Origin: Tetrapyrgos nigripes
Lineage: Eukaryota; Basidiomycota; Agaricomycetes; Agaricales; Campanellaceae
Direction: 5' to 3'
Assembly (NCBI GenBank): GCA_013368315.1
Contig: JAACJM010000248.1
Span: forward strand, 54,587 to 118,586
Length of the DNA: 64,000 nt
Of this stretch, positions 53,460 through 64,000 are shown piece by piece. The translations under genes and the position numbers were made by a program. Under the pieces are notes generated by a model that worked only from the letters and a program-made list of their open reading frames with translations, did no database searches and had not been told where the DNA came from. Every line of letters starts with the position of its first letter. Position 1 is the first letter of the stretch.

Positions 53460-56259
53460 ATGACCTCCCTCCCTCCGGCCCAAGAAGTCAATGCTTTTAC
53501 GAGCGATGATCGTGCTCCAGAATCATTCAACTGTGAGCGGTGTGGAGTGTTTGTGAAGAAGGGTAATGAATGGGGTTACTTCAAGAATCCTGCTGGCCGT
53601 GATAAACGGACCTGCAAGGACTGTAAGAGGTACTATAGCAAGGGTGTAGCCCAGTGTCAAGGTGCATTGTTTTTATTTATCCGATACATTTTCATTTATC
53701 CAATCATTTTTTATTTCTATTTAGATACCTTAAGTCGAAGTCGTTCCACCAGCTCTTCCACTCATTCAGGAATGATTGAACCACTTCCAAATCCTGACAT
53801 GATAGCATCGAGGGTAAATGCAGCTCAACGTGCCAGTGAGGATTTCTTATTTTTTATTACAACGAACGGCTCACCTAACTTCGATTAATAGATGCTAGCC
53901 GGGAAATGAGCCATGTCACTCCTATGAGCAATTCAGGTAGAATCAATCCATTTTTACTTTTGTGATTATTTCTCATTAATTTTTGAAGGTCCTTATGTCA
54001 GTCTGCCCAACCTGAGTCGCAGTTCTGCAGTATTGAGTGGACCGCATGGATATGTCTCGAGGCCAAGAGCAACTGGTTATTCTCCTGCTCACCAACATCA
54101 CTCTGCACAAACCGATCTGTGGCGATCCAAAGCTTATGCACCTAGTGGCGAGACTGTGGCGGTGAACATCACTGTCGGTCATGCTACTGAAGGTAAAACA
54201 GGTCATGAACTGTTGAATGTTGGTATTTCTGCATTCTTAAACTTGTTATGCTGCTCACCACCATCCACAGGGGATTTCAGATTCCATTCGAGACCTTGAT
54301 GTGAATCTTACTGTGCCTGAAGTCCGCCACGCAGTTCTGGACCTCATGAAGCCCAAAATCAATCAGTTCTCAGCTGAAATCATGGGATTCTGTTTCAAAT
54401 TCGATGAATTCAATTTAAGGGAAATCTCCAAGTCACTGAATGTTGACATGGACGGACCAACATTAGATCGCCGTACACCATACTTTCGACCTCAGTGCAT
54501 GAAAGCTGATAAGAAAACCAATCAACTGAAATTTCACCGGCCATCAACACCATTTCGTCTTCTCTTGCTCATCTCCGCAAAAGAATGGGATCGTTACGAG
54601 TCTTTATTGGAGGCGCAGGCACATGCAAACGTGAGGGGATTTTATTTGGTATTACTATTCCGTATTTCTGACTGACTTATATTGTTTTCTAGGACTTACC
54701 AATTATCCGTACCACTTCCACGAGCTCTTCTCATTCATCATGGGCAAAAGGTTTACAAAGTGTGCGTACTCAATGTAAGTTATGGTTATGAATGTTCTAT
54801 ACTTACACATCTGTTTGTAGATTCCCTCAACAGCGACTTCGTCAGCTTTAAATACAGCTAGCCCCAAGACTTCCGCTGCTATCTCTTCAGTATCAATGAC
54901 TGACTTGATTGGGGATGACAGTGATACTGCACGTACCTCTGCCAAACGACCTCGCAGCGTATGTACACTTCTACTTCCCATATCAATATTCTCTGAAGCG
55001 CCCATATACTTTTAGACTTCCAGTGTGACACCAACGACTCCTCCACGAGCCAAAAGAGCTCCAGCACCATTCCTTTCACCAACGGAAAATCGGATCACTA
55101 GTGCTTTGATAGCAGGCGGATTGAATTCTGACCAACACTCAGACATTAGCTCACTCACCACCATGCAGGGCCTCGTTGCTCCCATACCAACGGTCTCCTT
55201 TCTTGACATCATCAACCTCGACAATGTTCATACCAGGTTCATATTTGACAATGCTGTGCTTTCCTCCGTCGCACATTTGCAGGCTGATTTGCGCTTTGAG
55301 TCAGAACTTGGCGTTGGGGCTTTCAAAACTTGTCACCCGGCCAAGCTGATCTGTTCAGAACAAGTAATGACTGCCAACTCTGTTGTGATGAAGGAACTTT
55401 ATAAAAACAAGGGCCTTAGAGAGAACAGCAAAGTGTACGCATTATTTTTTCTATACTATAAGACAAAACTAATTCTCTTAACACTTCGTCAGAGTCAATC
55501 GAGGCAGATATAGCGGAGTGGTTGAATTTGACGGAATCATGATTGAAGCCAACGTTCATTATTATGCCGTTGCCTTAATGGAGTTTGCATATGCATATAT
55601 TGAGCGACAAAAGCTTGAGAAAGGTATCTATCCTTTTACTCATTGTTTAACTTACTGATCATTTGATGCTAACAGGTCTCCCTGACCTCCCTATTCCAAA
55701 TTTGAGATATGTTGAGGCTGCAGTGTTCATGGTGCAGAACAATGAGATCAGACATTCAAGATCAAGTACTGCTGGGCCAAAGCGTACATATTTACTGGAG
55801 GAACGGATCGCTCTGCCACCAGGCCAGGACTTTATCAAATACATCCATAACTCGAGCCCCTTACCAGCCATTCCTCCCGAGCATCCTGAATACAACACTG
55901 CATTATTCCTAGCAGCAGTGCAACATCTTCAGTATGAGAAAACATATCAGAGCGCATATGTCTCTGATTTCCAAGGTTATGGTGGACTGCTTTCTGACCC
56001 GCAAATAATGACCTCTCCGTTAGTTTTCCTTATCCTTGGTATGTGGTGGTATACTAAGAATATTTCCAGTAAACTCTTACAGGTGATTTTCAGAGAAGGA
56101 GCTGAAGCTGCTGCTCTAGACCCAAAAACCTCACTTTTCGGGGATGGAAATGTTCAGAGCGGGTTTGAAAAGTTTCCCCTAAATCATCAGTGTGAGGGTA
56201 ATCCTTTTTGCGCATGGATGGAATTGAAGCCACTTCAGAATGAGCTTCAGGATGAGTGA
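53460..56259 (+). CDS. Zinc-finger atypical alpha-kinase (transposon cargo)
   Basis: Starts MTSLPPAQEV at 53460. The N-terminus has a CERC...CKDC zinc-binding pair around GNEWGYFKNPAGRDKRT. Several introns and Ser/Thr-rich linkers follow, then an alpha-kinase (MHCK/eEF2 kinase-type) domain: FESELGVGAFKTCHPAKL (glycine loop), VVMKELYKN (lysine), RYVEAAVFMVQNNEIRHSRS, YLLEERI, FLAAVQHLQY, YVSDFQGYGGLLSDPQIMTS (catalytic Asp and DPQ), LFGDGNVQSGFEKF and NHQCEGNPFCAWMEL (His-Cys-Cys zinc site). The domain looks complete, with the usual order and all key residues. Alpha-kinases phosphorylate Ser/Thr; the substrate here is unknown. Such kinases are expanded in mushrooms; presence inside a transposon is the notable point. 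Confidence 0.82.
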
Positions 56260-56536
56260 GTGCAGACTCGGTAGATGTTGCTAGCCTATAGCCACACTCT
56301 ATTTCCTGTACATATCTTCAATTTCTATATACACATTTCGAATTCTATGGCCGTACGAGTGTACACTTGCCAGAAGGATTATTTTACTTTGAAAGAAATG
56401 TGCAGATGGCATCATTCCTGGTATCACAAAGAGCAAAGAAAGATACAACAAGCTTGTATCGAGGAGGTAGTTGCACATTTCTCGCTTCATCTGGTTGCTT
56501 ATACTATGACAAAAGATCAGTCAATAGACTGATGGT

Positions 56537-56965
56537 ACCTCTGATTCTCGTTACTGTACCTTCGTTTTCCATCAGCAACTCTTAATTTTTTTCTATTTAA
56601 CTACCATCTTATACTAATTAAACAAAGATACCTACTACAGAGCTTAGTAGTAGAACCATCTGTTGCTAGAGCTGGGTGAAAGCCACCCTACGACGCCAGA
56701 AGAAGCGTGGGACATCCGCCCTTCCAAATTGGTACTAGTCATTAGTCATCCAAGGATTGACCGACGATGCCTCTGATTTTCATTACTGTACCTTCGTTCT
56801 TCATTAGCAACTCTTTATTTTCTGTATTTAGCTACCCTATGATATTAATCAATGAAAGGTACCTACTACAGAGCTTAGTAGTAGATCTATCTGTTCAAAA
56901 CGACGCCACCGGAAGAAGCGCCCTTCTAAATTGGGGAGTCGGTTAGTCATCCAGCGATTGAATCC
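56537..56965 (+). repeat. Tandem duplication, about 235-bp unit
   Basis: The segment with TCGTTACTGTACCTTCGTT, CCTACTACAGAGCTTAGTAG and GACGCC..GAAGAAGCG at 56537-56768 repeats with substitutions and a 40-bp deletion at 56769-56965. It lies downstream of the kinase gene inside the 7-kb element. Confidence 0.82.
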
Positions 56966-57328
56966 CTATTGTTTCTTGGCCATAGCTTTTTCTATGACCT
57001 CCCCATTATGGAAAAAATGAGGAGGACTCCTAGAATCGCTACATGTATATCGACACCCTTATATTGTGAGAAAAGTGTAATGAATACCCGGAGACAGCGA
57101 ACGCAGTCATGGATAGTGGCTTGACTTATTGTGTGTCGATTCCTAAGGCAGTGAGTCATGTATTTATTGCAGAGAATGTACTGCCTCGGACTGAAGCAAT
57201 GTCGCTCTCACAAAAACCTCTTGGATTTCGATACTTAATAAATACAAATTAATACACAAATCAGGGACAGAGAGTGCTCGAGAGTGCTCGGGGTCCGAAA
57301 CCTCGCCAATCAAAAATGAATCGCTTAA

Positions 57329-57353
57329 CGAGCGAGGCCTTCCGGGTTTCCAT
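57329..57353 (-). repeat. 25-bp terminal inverted repeat, right
   Basis: Mirror of 50346-50370, followed by the ACTATT duplication at 57354-57359. Confidence 0.88.
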
Positions 57354-57359
57354 ACTATT

Positions 57360-58455
57360 CCGTCAGCTCGGCAGAGTCGGCACCAAACTTCTCCGCAAAT
57401 TCTCCGTCAACTTTCGTCGAGCAACGAACCAGTGACCAGTTCATGACCCACACCTACCCTCTTCAGAGTCTATTGCATTTTGTGCAATGGGATGAGGACT
57501 CGTACCTGCCGCTGTATACAGTGGCCCCACCGACATATTACCAACGTTGCGTTCTTCGCCGGTTCCATGCGTATACATGCAATGGTTTTGGGAAGCCATT
57601 AACTCATGCTGGTTACAATTACCTGTCGTGCACTGGTTTCATGGACCTACAGCTCCATTCCCCTATCATTCGTAATCTCGATTGAAATCAGGACCAAGTT
57701 CATTTTCATTTTCATTTCTAAACATGTTCGCGATATCGCATTCTTTATTCAAAAGTTCGTTTTCATATTATTCCGCGTTGGCTCATGCTATTCACTCAAA
57801 ACCTCATAAATGTAGATATTTTTTCATACGAGTGACGATTGGTTGTCTACCTCTTACATATACTTAGCACCATGTTATATACTTCCGTTGTGTAGTAGCT
57901 CGGGTAGCATACTTTTAACACCATTATTGTCGTCGTTTCCTCAACGCAGAATATTCCAGCATCCTAATCTAGAGTGAGTGAGATAATACGCCGCTACCTA
58001 GTACTAGCTACTGAAGGCTTTACATCTGTATATAGACGTGCGAAGCAACTATCTACAGTCTAAAATATACGGGCAGAACTCTCTACCACCGAGATAAGCG
58101 GCAAATAAGCCTCTTTCCATGACTATACAGAAGACCGTGAATAGGGGTTTTTGGCTCCCCGTGACCACTTTTTTTGCAGAATTTCGCCTTTGATGCGTTG
58201 TATGATGTCGCTGTATTTCCGAGTCTCTTCTCCCCCCACTCCACCGACGACTACATCGAGTACTGCGAATACGACGACAACGACAGGTACCACTCAACCC
58301 GACTCCCGACTGCGCCTATATCCTCCCCACCCAAATCCTCAGCCGCGGCGCCTCCTCCCATCCCTCAATCAAACCTAAACACCGACTCCCTAGACGACCC
58401 ATCAAGAAGGCTACCGCCCGAGTTGACGGTCAAGTTGGAACACAGTGAACAAAAT
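57360..58455. other. Intergenic, no gene recognised
   Basis: A plus-strand frame at 57443-57685 (MTHTYPLQSLLHFVQWDEDS) is open for 80 codons but matches nothing I know. Part of 58140-58240 (GGGTTTTTGGCTCC, GTATGATGTCG) resembles 58865-58945, suggesting an old duplication around the MITE. Confidence 0.3.
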
Positions 58456-58461
58456 TAAGTA

Positions 58462-58836
58462 CTGTACCATTTCGAAGAGGTTGCTCGCATCACGCATCAC
58501 AGAGGCTTTCGAACAGTTCATTTTCGATGCTCGTCACGCATCACAGGCTGAACTGAACTGCGTGAGTCAAAAACGGTAATTTTGATATGTAAAAAGCAAA
58601 ATAAATCTCCTGTCCCCCCAAATAGCTGTTTTTGCACTCAGTAAGGCCAAAATCAGCCACGAATCTGCTATAAAGTCGCAATTTACATTGAAAGAAGCCC
58701 ATAAAAGCACTTTGTGGCAAGCAAAATGAACCGAACTGTTCGTTGTCGCACGTCATTTTGTCTTTCGAACCGACTGAACTGGAGCTTGAAAACATCACAG
58801 CCCAAAGTGACCAAATACCTCTTCGAAATGGTACAG
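58462..58836. mobile_element. 375-bp MITE with TA duplication
   Basis: A 20-bp perfect inverted repeat (CTGTACCATTTCGAAGAGGT) at 58462-58481 is mirrored at 58817-58836; both sides are flanked by TA (58460-58461 and 58837-58838). There is no coding capacity. The TA duplication points to mobilisation by a Tc1/mariner-type enzyme, though the termini do not match the Tc1 element at 15.8 kb. Confidence 0.75.
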
Positions 58837-58839
58837 TAT

Positions 58840-60340
58840 CCGCACACGCAGACGCGTTTCGGCGATAGGGGTCTTTGGCTCCGGGACAGTCGGCAATCGG
58901 ACCTACTTGGCCTTTTACACGTGGTATGATGTCATCCAAGTCTCCTCACGACACTGCGGGCAGCCATTGATATTTGCAGGCATTTTTGTGGAGACTTAAA
59001 TTACGAAATTTTCACACGATTTCCGGGATGATAAAAGCTGATAAAGTCAAAGCATTTGCCGCCGAAATTCGGCTCCCAATTGGGAAATTCCCATCTGATA
59101 CTCGGCTAGATTTGCTAGATTTCTACATCCGTCGTCGTTCAGAGTGAGTTCTTCCCAAGTTCTCCACCTCCACCTCGAATAATTGAAGCGGTATCACGTT
59201 CAAATATGAGATAGCCCCGTCGACAGTCCTGCAGCCTTCTGAATCTATAAGATTAGTACACAACACATGCATTTTTTATCGCCTTCCAAATATGTATGTA
59301 CGTACCAATATTCTTCTCGGAGAAGGAATTACTTCGTATCATCCTTTTTTCTAACAGATACGCATGCACAGTACTGTAAAATCTTCAATCAATGCCTGAA
59401 CTCTGAGGAAGACTTCACAGGAGCAGCGTCGTACTTACATGTTCAGGGTGGAACTATATTGACAATACAATCCATAAGCGAAGATACAGATCAGTAGGAC
59501 ATGTACTGATACTCTTTGTTCAAGGAAAAATCCATGACGATGACAACAATGAGCACCTCTGCATGATGATCTTCTCATTTGGCGCAGGATCCAGCTTGAA
59601 GGTGGCTCATATGCGTAGTAGGTAGAATGAATCTGAGCAGACAACTTATCGGATCATCTTCGCTTGGAGGTACGTACCTAAGCGATTGTCATTATCATTA
59701 TCATTATCATTATCATCCCCAGCGGCCTAGGTGCTCTCTAAGCTTGCCCATCCCGAGTGCGCTACCCCGGAAGAGAACCTAAGAATAGAAACACATATGC
59801 TCGGGCTCCAAGCCACCGCCACAGATACACTATCCGTTTGCGTCCGCAATTATGTACATATTCATCTTTTACTTTAATTCATTGGACATGTATACAAGTA
59901 CAGTAGATGTAGATATGTAGACATACAACCCGCCCCTGTTAGACACTAGAGACCTCGTCTTTCAGGTGATAGAAAAAGAGAATTAGAGTTTATTCTGATC
60001 AGGGGAATCCCACCTGCGGAATCTCAGTTATTGAATAGGGGAATTCCAACCTGCGGACTCGCAGTACTACGGAGGAATCTCCGTCTGATTGAATACACTT
60101 TACCCAACTGCCCACCCTCCGAGATAATCCTAGAGAGTGTTGATCTTACCTCCTCAATACTCTTATCATTCGAGACCCCTTCGAAACTTAAGGAGTCTTG
60201 CTGAGTGTTTTATTGTGGATTTAGTGGTTTTCTATTGAAAGCACATTTCTATCTATACAATCACCAGCCCTATCATTACTGGCTATGTAACCTCTTATAA
60301 CTTTTGACTCCCACCGGCGGACTTCCTTTACAGTGCTGTA
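58840..60340. other. Intergenic with a short ATTATC microsatellite
   Basis: Five copies of ATTATC lie at about 59690-59720. 59937-60331 starts TGTTAG and ends TTTACA, as some solo LTRs do, but has no target duplication. No gene seen. Confidence 0.35.
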
Positions 60341-60580
60341 CGTCAATTTCATATCAATCAACGACTCCTCCCAGCCGGTATCTCCACATTCTCGTACTTA
60401 TTCGCGGATCCGGACGCTGTTCCTGTAGAAGACTTTGCAAATGGGAATCCCGCTCCTGGATCATTGGGGTGTAAGCCGTTCAAATAGTCATCTTTTCCAT
60501 CTTCAATTGCTCATGATACCATACTTATGCTTTGAAAGGAACACACTCCTCCGAGATATTCTACGTCTTTGGCATGCTCA
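60341..60580 (+). pseudogene. Fragment of a second carboxylesterase gene (3' exons)
   Basis: From 60341 the sequence matches the last visible exon of the gene at 62.2 kb (63905-64000) at nearly every base: LLPAGISTFSYLFADPDAVP, then VEDFANGNPAPGSLG, an intron with GTGTAAGCC near the donor and a TTTGAAAG acceptor (about 60538), then GTHSSEIFYVFG, which fits the catalytic-His region (H-S-E-I-x-Y-V-F) of type-B carboxylesterases. No upstream part of the enzyme is present, so this is a truncated duplicate. Confidence 0.75.
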
Positions 60581-60584
60581 TTCT

Positions 60585-62180
60585 TAACTTTTCCTTCCGG
60601 CCGCGTACTCGCCACGCTTGGGCGCTGGCCCACACCTCTTTCATACTAGTGGATTACCAGCGGCCGCGTTCGCTTCTCCTCCTTCATCTGGGTCTTCCTC
60701 CCTGCTCTCGTTCTTTGAAGCTACAGCTACAACAATAGGGACAGAGAACGGAGATGCAAGTGGAGAAGGAGCTGAAGATGGCAAAGGAGGAAGGCCCTGT
60801 CGCTACATCCTCACAGGCTACCACTTCCCCATCGGAGTCTGGATACGACGGTTAGAGTTTGGGATGTGCTAACGGGGTGAGTGGGTTTCCCAAACTTCTA
60901 TTCTGGATTTTCTTCGGGTTTTTAAAGGTTTAGTATAGGACGTGTATAAACATCCTCTCAAACCACACCTCACTCGTGTGTCAGGTCCAGCTTTCACCTG
61001 GGAGTGAGGTGCGGGGGAATCCTACTTCTGATCTACCTTCCCATTTGTCTATACCGATCTCGAGGAAAACGAGCTCGGACATCTATCTCACTCATCTCTA
61101 AGTTAATTCTTTCAAGTTTAGCAGTGCTGGCCAGTTCTCCCTGTATTCAAACCTTACTTTCCCCTACACCCAATTGGCGCTCGTGGGCCAATCGGGTCTG
61201 TTGGGAGATTACGGTTACAGTAAAGGCAGAACCCGTAGTTGCTCTGCCTAGTAGTAATCAATCATTACAGTCCCATATATCCATCCACGTGTCGCAAGGA
61301 TCATTATTAGGGTGGTCTGTTATTACTTGTTCAGAGGTATCCACAGTGACTGACCCATGCACCTCAGGCTGTAGAACGAATGCATCCTGCACAGCATGTA
61401 CATATTCGACATTCTGTTTTACCTGTAACAAGATAGAAATATCATGGGGAGTATCTGTACCCTGATTCCCTGTACAGACTATAATTAGCATGTATTTGAC
61501 CTGAACCAGGTACTCTACATTCTGTATTGTACATGTACTTGTACTAACATGCTGTAGAGTCATTCCCACCTGGGTGACTATGTGAAAGGGCCTCGTAACT
61601 TGCCACGCGAAGCGATGGCCCTTTACCCCAGTACTAACATGCTGTAGGGTCATTCCCAAGTGTTCCCATGCTGCAACGGTCTCCGGGCTTTTGCTGATGC
61701 ATCTGTGATTTTTATGCTGTGAGTTTGGCCGGCTGGGTCATTCCCAAGTGTTCCCATGTCTGCGACGGTCTCCGGGCTTTTTGCTGATGCATCTGTGACT
61801 CTTATAGTATCGTTCTTTTCTGCGCGGCAGCTGTGAGTTTGGCCGGGAGGTTTTTCGGAATATGAGAGATGTCTCACAAACGAAGACCCAGACAAATCTA
61901 GACAGAAGCCGAAGCTTGTGGCTCGTCTCGACGGCGGACGCACGTCATTATTGTCTCGAGGGCGTCCGGGAAACTCAGGATCGCAGGACATATGATGGGA
62001 CATTGTAGCGGGACATTGTAGCGAGACAGTGTATACTACAGGACACAGGCGCAGTGAATATGCAGTGTCCGGCGATCCTCGGATAGGTGGGTAGGTTCCC
62101 GTGGCATGGGAAGGAGCATAGTACCGTTCAGTAGCCATGACGCGATTCGTTGAGTCAGCAATAGGGTACACTTAGCCATG
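60585..62180. other. Intergenic with local duplications
   Basis: A block with GTCATTCCCAAGTGTTCCCATG and CGGTCTCCGGGCTTTT, ending TGTGAGTTTGGCCGG, is repeated at about 61651-61731 and 61737-61845. A related shorter block with TACTAACATGCTGTAG occurs at 61542 and 61632. No gene recognised. Confidence 0.4.
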
Positions 62181-62181
62181 A

Positions 62182-62189
62182 CTATTTAA
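62182..62189 (+). promoter_or_regulatory. TATA-like box of the carboxylesterase gene
   Basis: TATTTAAA lies about 40 bases before the ATG at 62230, a normal spacing for a fungal core promoter. Confidence 0.4.
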
Positions 62190-62229
62190 ACTGACCAAGT
62201 CATTCGTCCCCAAACAACATTCTTCCACT

Positions 62230-64000
62230 ATGCCACTTGTCCTGCTTCTGCTCTTGGCATTCTCAACATGTACTTCTGTCTTTGGCACAGGCCCAAGCGT
62301 TTCGATTGGAGATTTCACTTTTGTTGGACGGCAAACCTCAGAAAACGTTGAATTTTTTGGAGGTGAGTAAAGCAGTCAAAGTGGAGTCAAATGTTAACGA
62401 TATCCGATATTCGAACCAAACTGGAACTATACGCAGGTATTCCTTTTGCAGAACCTCCGATTGGTAACCTGCGCCTCAAACCGCCGATCCTCAAGACCTT
62501 CTCATCTGGACGACACACCGTGTTCAATGCAACCCAATTTGGTCCTTCTTGTATTCAAACTCTGATTCCTGTGGGCGAAGTATCGGAGGATTGTCTCAGC
62601 CTGAGTATCTTTCGTCCAGCAAATCTCGAATTAGACCAGGCTAAGGGTGACGGTCTATCAGTCATGGTATGGTTCTTTGGGGGTGGGTTCATCGTAGGAT
62701 CTTCTTCGATGTACGACGGAACACCGCTAGTCAACCGTAGCGTTTTCAGGGTACGAGACACAGATTAATAGAGAGAATGTCATATCTGATCCAGACTCTG
62801 ACCTCTACAGGGGACACCTACCATCTTCGTCGCTGTCAATTACCGCCTAGGACCGTTGGGGTTTCCACGCGGAGACGACGTTGCAAGGGAGGTCGCTGCT
62901 GGATCTCGTATTCTGAATCTTGGATTACAGGATAATATTGCAGCTCTGCAGTGGATCCAGAAACACATCGTTTCCTTTGGTGGTGATCCGTCAAAGGTAG
63001 TTCCAAGAGTTTGTTGCACGGTTACATCTTTTCAACGACACAATTGTAGGTTACCGTATTTGGTGAAAGCGCTGGGGCCCGTGCCATCGAACTCTACTGT
63101 TGAGCAACCAGATTCAGGGTCTGGCAAGAGGGGCGGTAAGCAAATCACACATTTACCTCTTGGCTCCTCCTATTTCTTAATGTGAGATCCAGATCATGGA
63201 ATCAACGGACGGAGTAGCGCACATATCTTCCACGTCTTCCACCGCGATACAGTATGGGATAATTTCATGACTGCTCTACCTCAATGCGCAAATACTTCTA
63301 TGACCGATGTCGAGTGCATCCGAAACCTGAAAACCTCGGAGTTAATCGAAGGGTTCGGTCGTTTATTTTCCAATTCTACAGGAAAAAATTGGCTGCCAAC
63401 TCTCGATGACGATATAATTCCTAGCTTTCCATCCACACTAAAGCCTGACCATGGAGTCCTCGAAGCTGTTATAATTGGATGCAACAAAGACGAAGGTAAT
63501 AGCCTCGCAGCCTTCAATCTAAAATCCCTTTGAATTCATCAATGCATTTCCAGTAACGCTTGTCACCGACCAAACGATAAACTCAACACAGGCGATAAGC
63601 GATACGATTCTCGGATCACCTCCATCTCCACCGAACGCTTCACCATCCCAAAGAAAAGTGCAGCTTCAGGAGCTTCAATATATTTTCGAACAAACGCTGG
63701 CTCTATACCCAAATATCCCTTCCTTGGGATCTCCTTTCGACACTGGCAACGAGACCTTTGGATTAGATCCAGAGTACAAACGTTCTGCAGCCGTATGTGA
63801 GTATTCTAGTTCTTTCGTTCGTTCACTCCATCTAATTGGAAGCTAACCTCTTTGGATTCTTACCTGCTTGCACAGCAACGGATAAAGGATTCCAGGCTGA
63901 GCGTCGATTCCACATCAATCACCAACTCCTCCCAGCCGGTATCTCCACATTCTCGTACTTATTCGCGGATCCAGATGCTGTTCCTGTACAAGACTTCGTG
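62230..64000 (+). CDS. Secreted type-B carboxylesterase (partial, probable frameshift)
   Basis: Exons by splice sites: 62230-62362, 62437-62750, 62811-62996, 63050-63135, 63193-63495, 63554-63796, 63876 to the window end. The N-terminus MPLVLLLLLAFSTCTSVFG is a signal peptide. Family motifs: GIPFAEPPIGNLRLKPP, SEDCLSLSIFRP, VMVWFFGGGFIVGSS (oxyanion hole), FVAVNYRLGPLGF, LGLQDNIAALQWIQKHIVSF, GGDPSKVTVFGESAGA (nucleophile Ser). Just after, near 63094-63098, a one-base loss is needed to pass from RAIELY to LLSNQIQGLARGA; then IMES, IIPSFPSTL and LPAGISTFSYLFADPDAVP. The acid residue and catalytic His lie in part beyond the window. It would hydrolyse carboxylic esters outside the cell if the frameshift is not real. 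Confidence 0.8.

Larger units (their letters stand above)
50346..57353. mobile_element. 7.0-kb integrase-type DNA transposon with alpha-kinase cargo
   Basis: Terminal inverted repeats of 25 bp (beginning ATGGAAACCCGGAAGG and ending ..CTCGCTCG, mirrored at 57329-57353) are perfect and flanked by a 6-bp duplication. Inside are two divergent intron-containing genes, an integrase-like DDE transposase (minus) and a zinc-finger alpha-kinase (plus), sharing an upstream region of about 870 bp. Retrovirus-like integrases with 6-bp duplications are known from Maverick/Polinton elements, but none of the other genes of those elements is here. I do not know a named superfamily with exactly this content. 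Confidence 0.78.

Noticed and set aside
50346..57353. Maverick/Polinton
   Set aside because: The integrase and 6-bp duplication would fit, but there is no DNA polymerase B, ATPase, protease or capsid gene, and the element is only 7 kb.
59937..60331. Possible solo LTR (TGTTAG...TTTACA)
   Set aside because: No target duplication (GCCCC against GTGCT), no second copy in the window and no primer-binding or polypurine context.
1..64000. tRNA or rRNA genes
   Set aside because: No cloverleaf with A/B-box sequence or conserved rRNA core was noticed on reading; a covariance-model scan would be decisive.

Overview
The window looks like a transposon-dense stretch of a basidiomycete (Agaricomycete-type) nuclear genome. 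Genes are eukaryotic, with many short introns (about 45-70 nt, GTRNGT donors and YAG acceptors). The families I recognise are typical of mushroom-forming fungi: Helitron/PIF1 helicase, KDZ transposase with a CxC2-type cysteine cluster, DDE integrase-like protein, atypical alpha-kinase, HET domain and carboxylesterase. I see no rRNA, tRNA or bacterial-type features.

1-32 kb is one nested transposon. A Helitron helicase gene on the minus strand runs from 31354 down to 566 and is split by two insertions whose termini both start CACTGG. A 20,225-bp element (8708-28932, 3-bp duplication ATA) carries a KDZ transposase and cargo. A 3,727-bp element (2299-6025, duplication TTT) has no protein gene and is almost entirely a giant inverted repeat of a 22-bp satellite. 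Removing each insertion with one duplication copy restores the helicase frame exactly, but three in-frame stops remain. A likely Helitron 3' end (hairpin plus CTAG) lies at 258-286. Both CACTGG elements share diverged termini, subterminal arrays and inner-edge tandem repeats (9-bp units in the large one, 22-bp in the small one), so the small one is probably a non-autonomous relative.

Inside the large element are: the KDZ transposase (11436-15378, minus); a plus-strand cargo gene cut by an intact Tc1/mariner element (15770-17397, TA duplication); a gene with a viroplasmin/RNase H1 N-terminal-like domain; a small bZIP-like basic gene; and a long intron-rich gene (20483-24.2 kb) with one in-frame stop.

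32-46.4 kb holds intron-rich or decaying genes and relics, including a truncated DDE transposase and a degraded pogo/Fot1-type transposase. 46.4-50.3 kb holds a HET-domain gene with an internal duplication and a frameshift, a 260-bp pyrimidine tract, and a second copy of only the gene's 5' part. That second copy ends exactly where a third element begins.

That element (50346-57353; 25-bp terminal inverted repeats, 6-bp duplication ACTATT) has two divergent genes: an intact integrase-type DDE transposase and a zinc-finger alpha-kinase. I regard this, together with the palindromic-satellite KDZ pair, as the most interesting material here. 57.4-62.2 kb is mostly non-coding, with a 375-bp MITE and a carboxylesterase fragment. 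The window ends inside a secreted type-B carboxylesterase with one probable frameshift.
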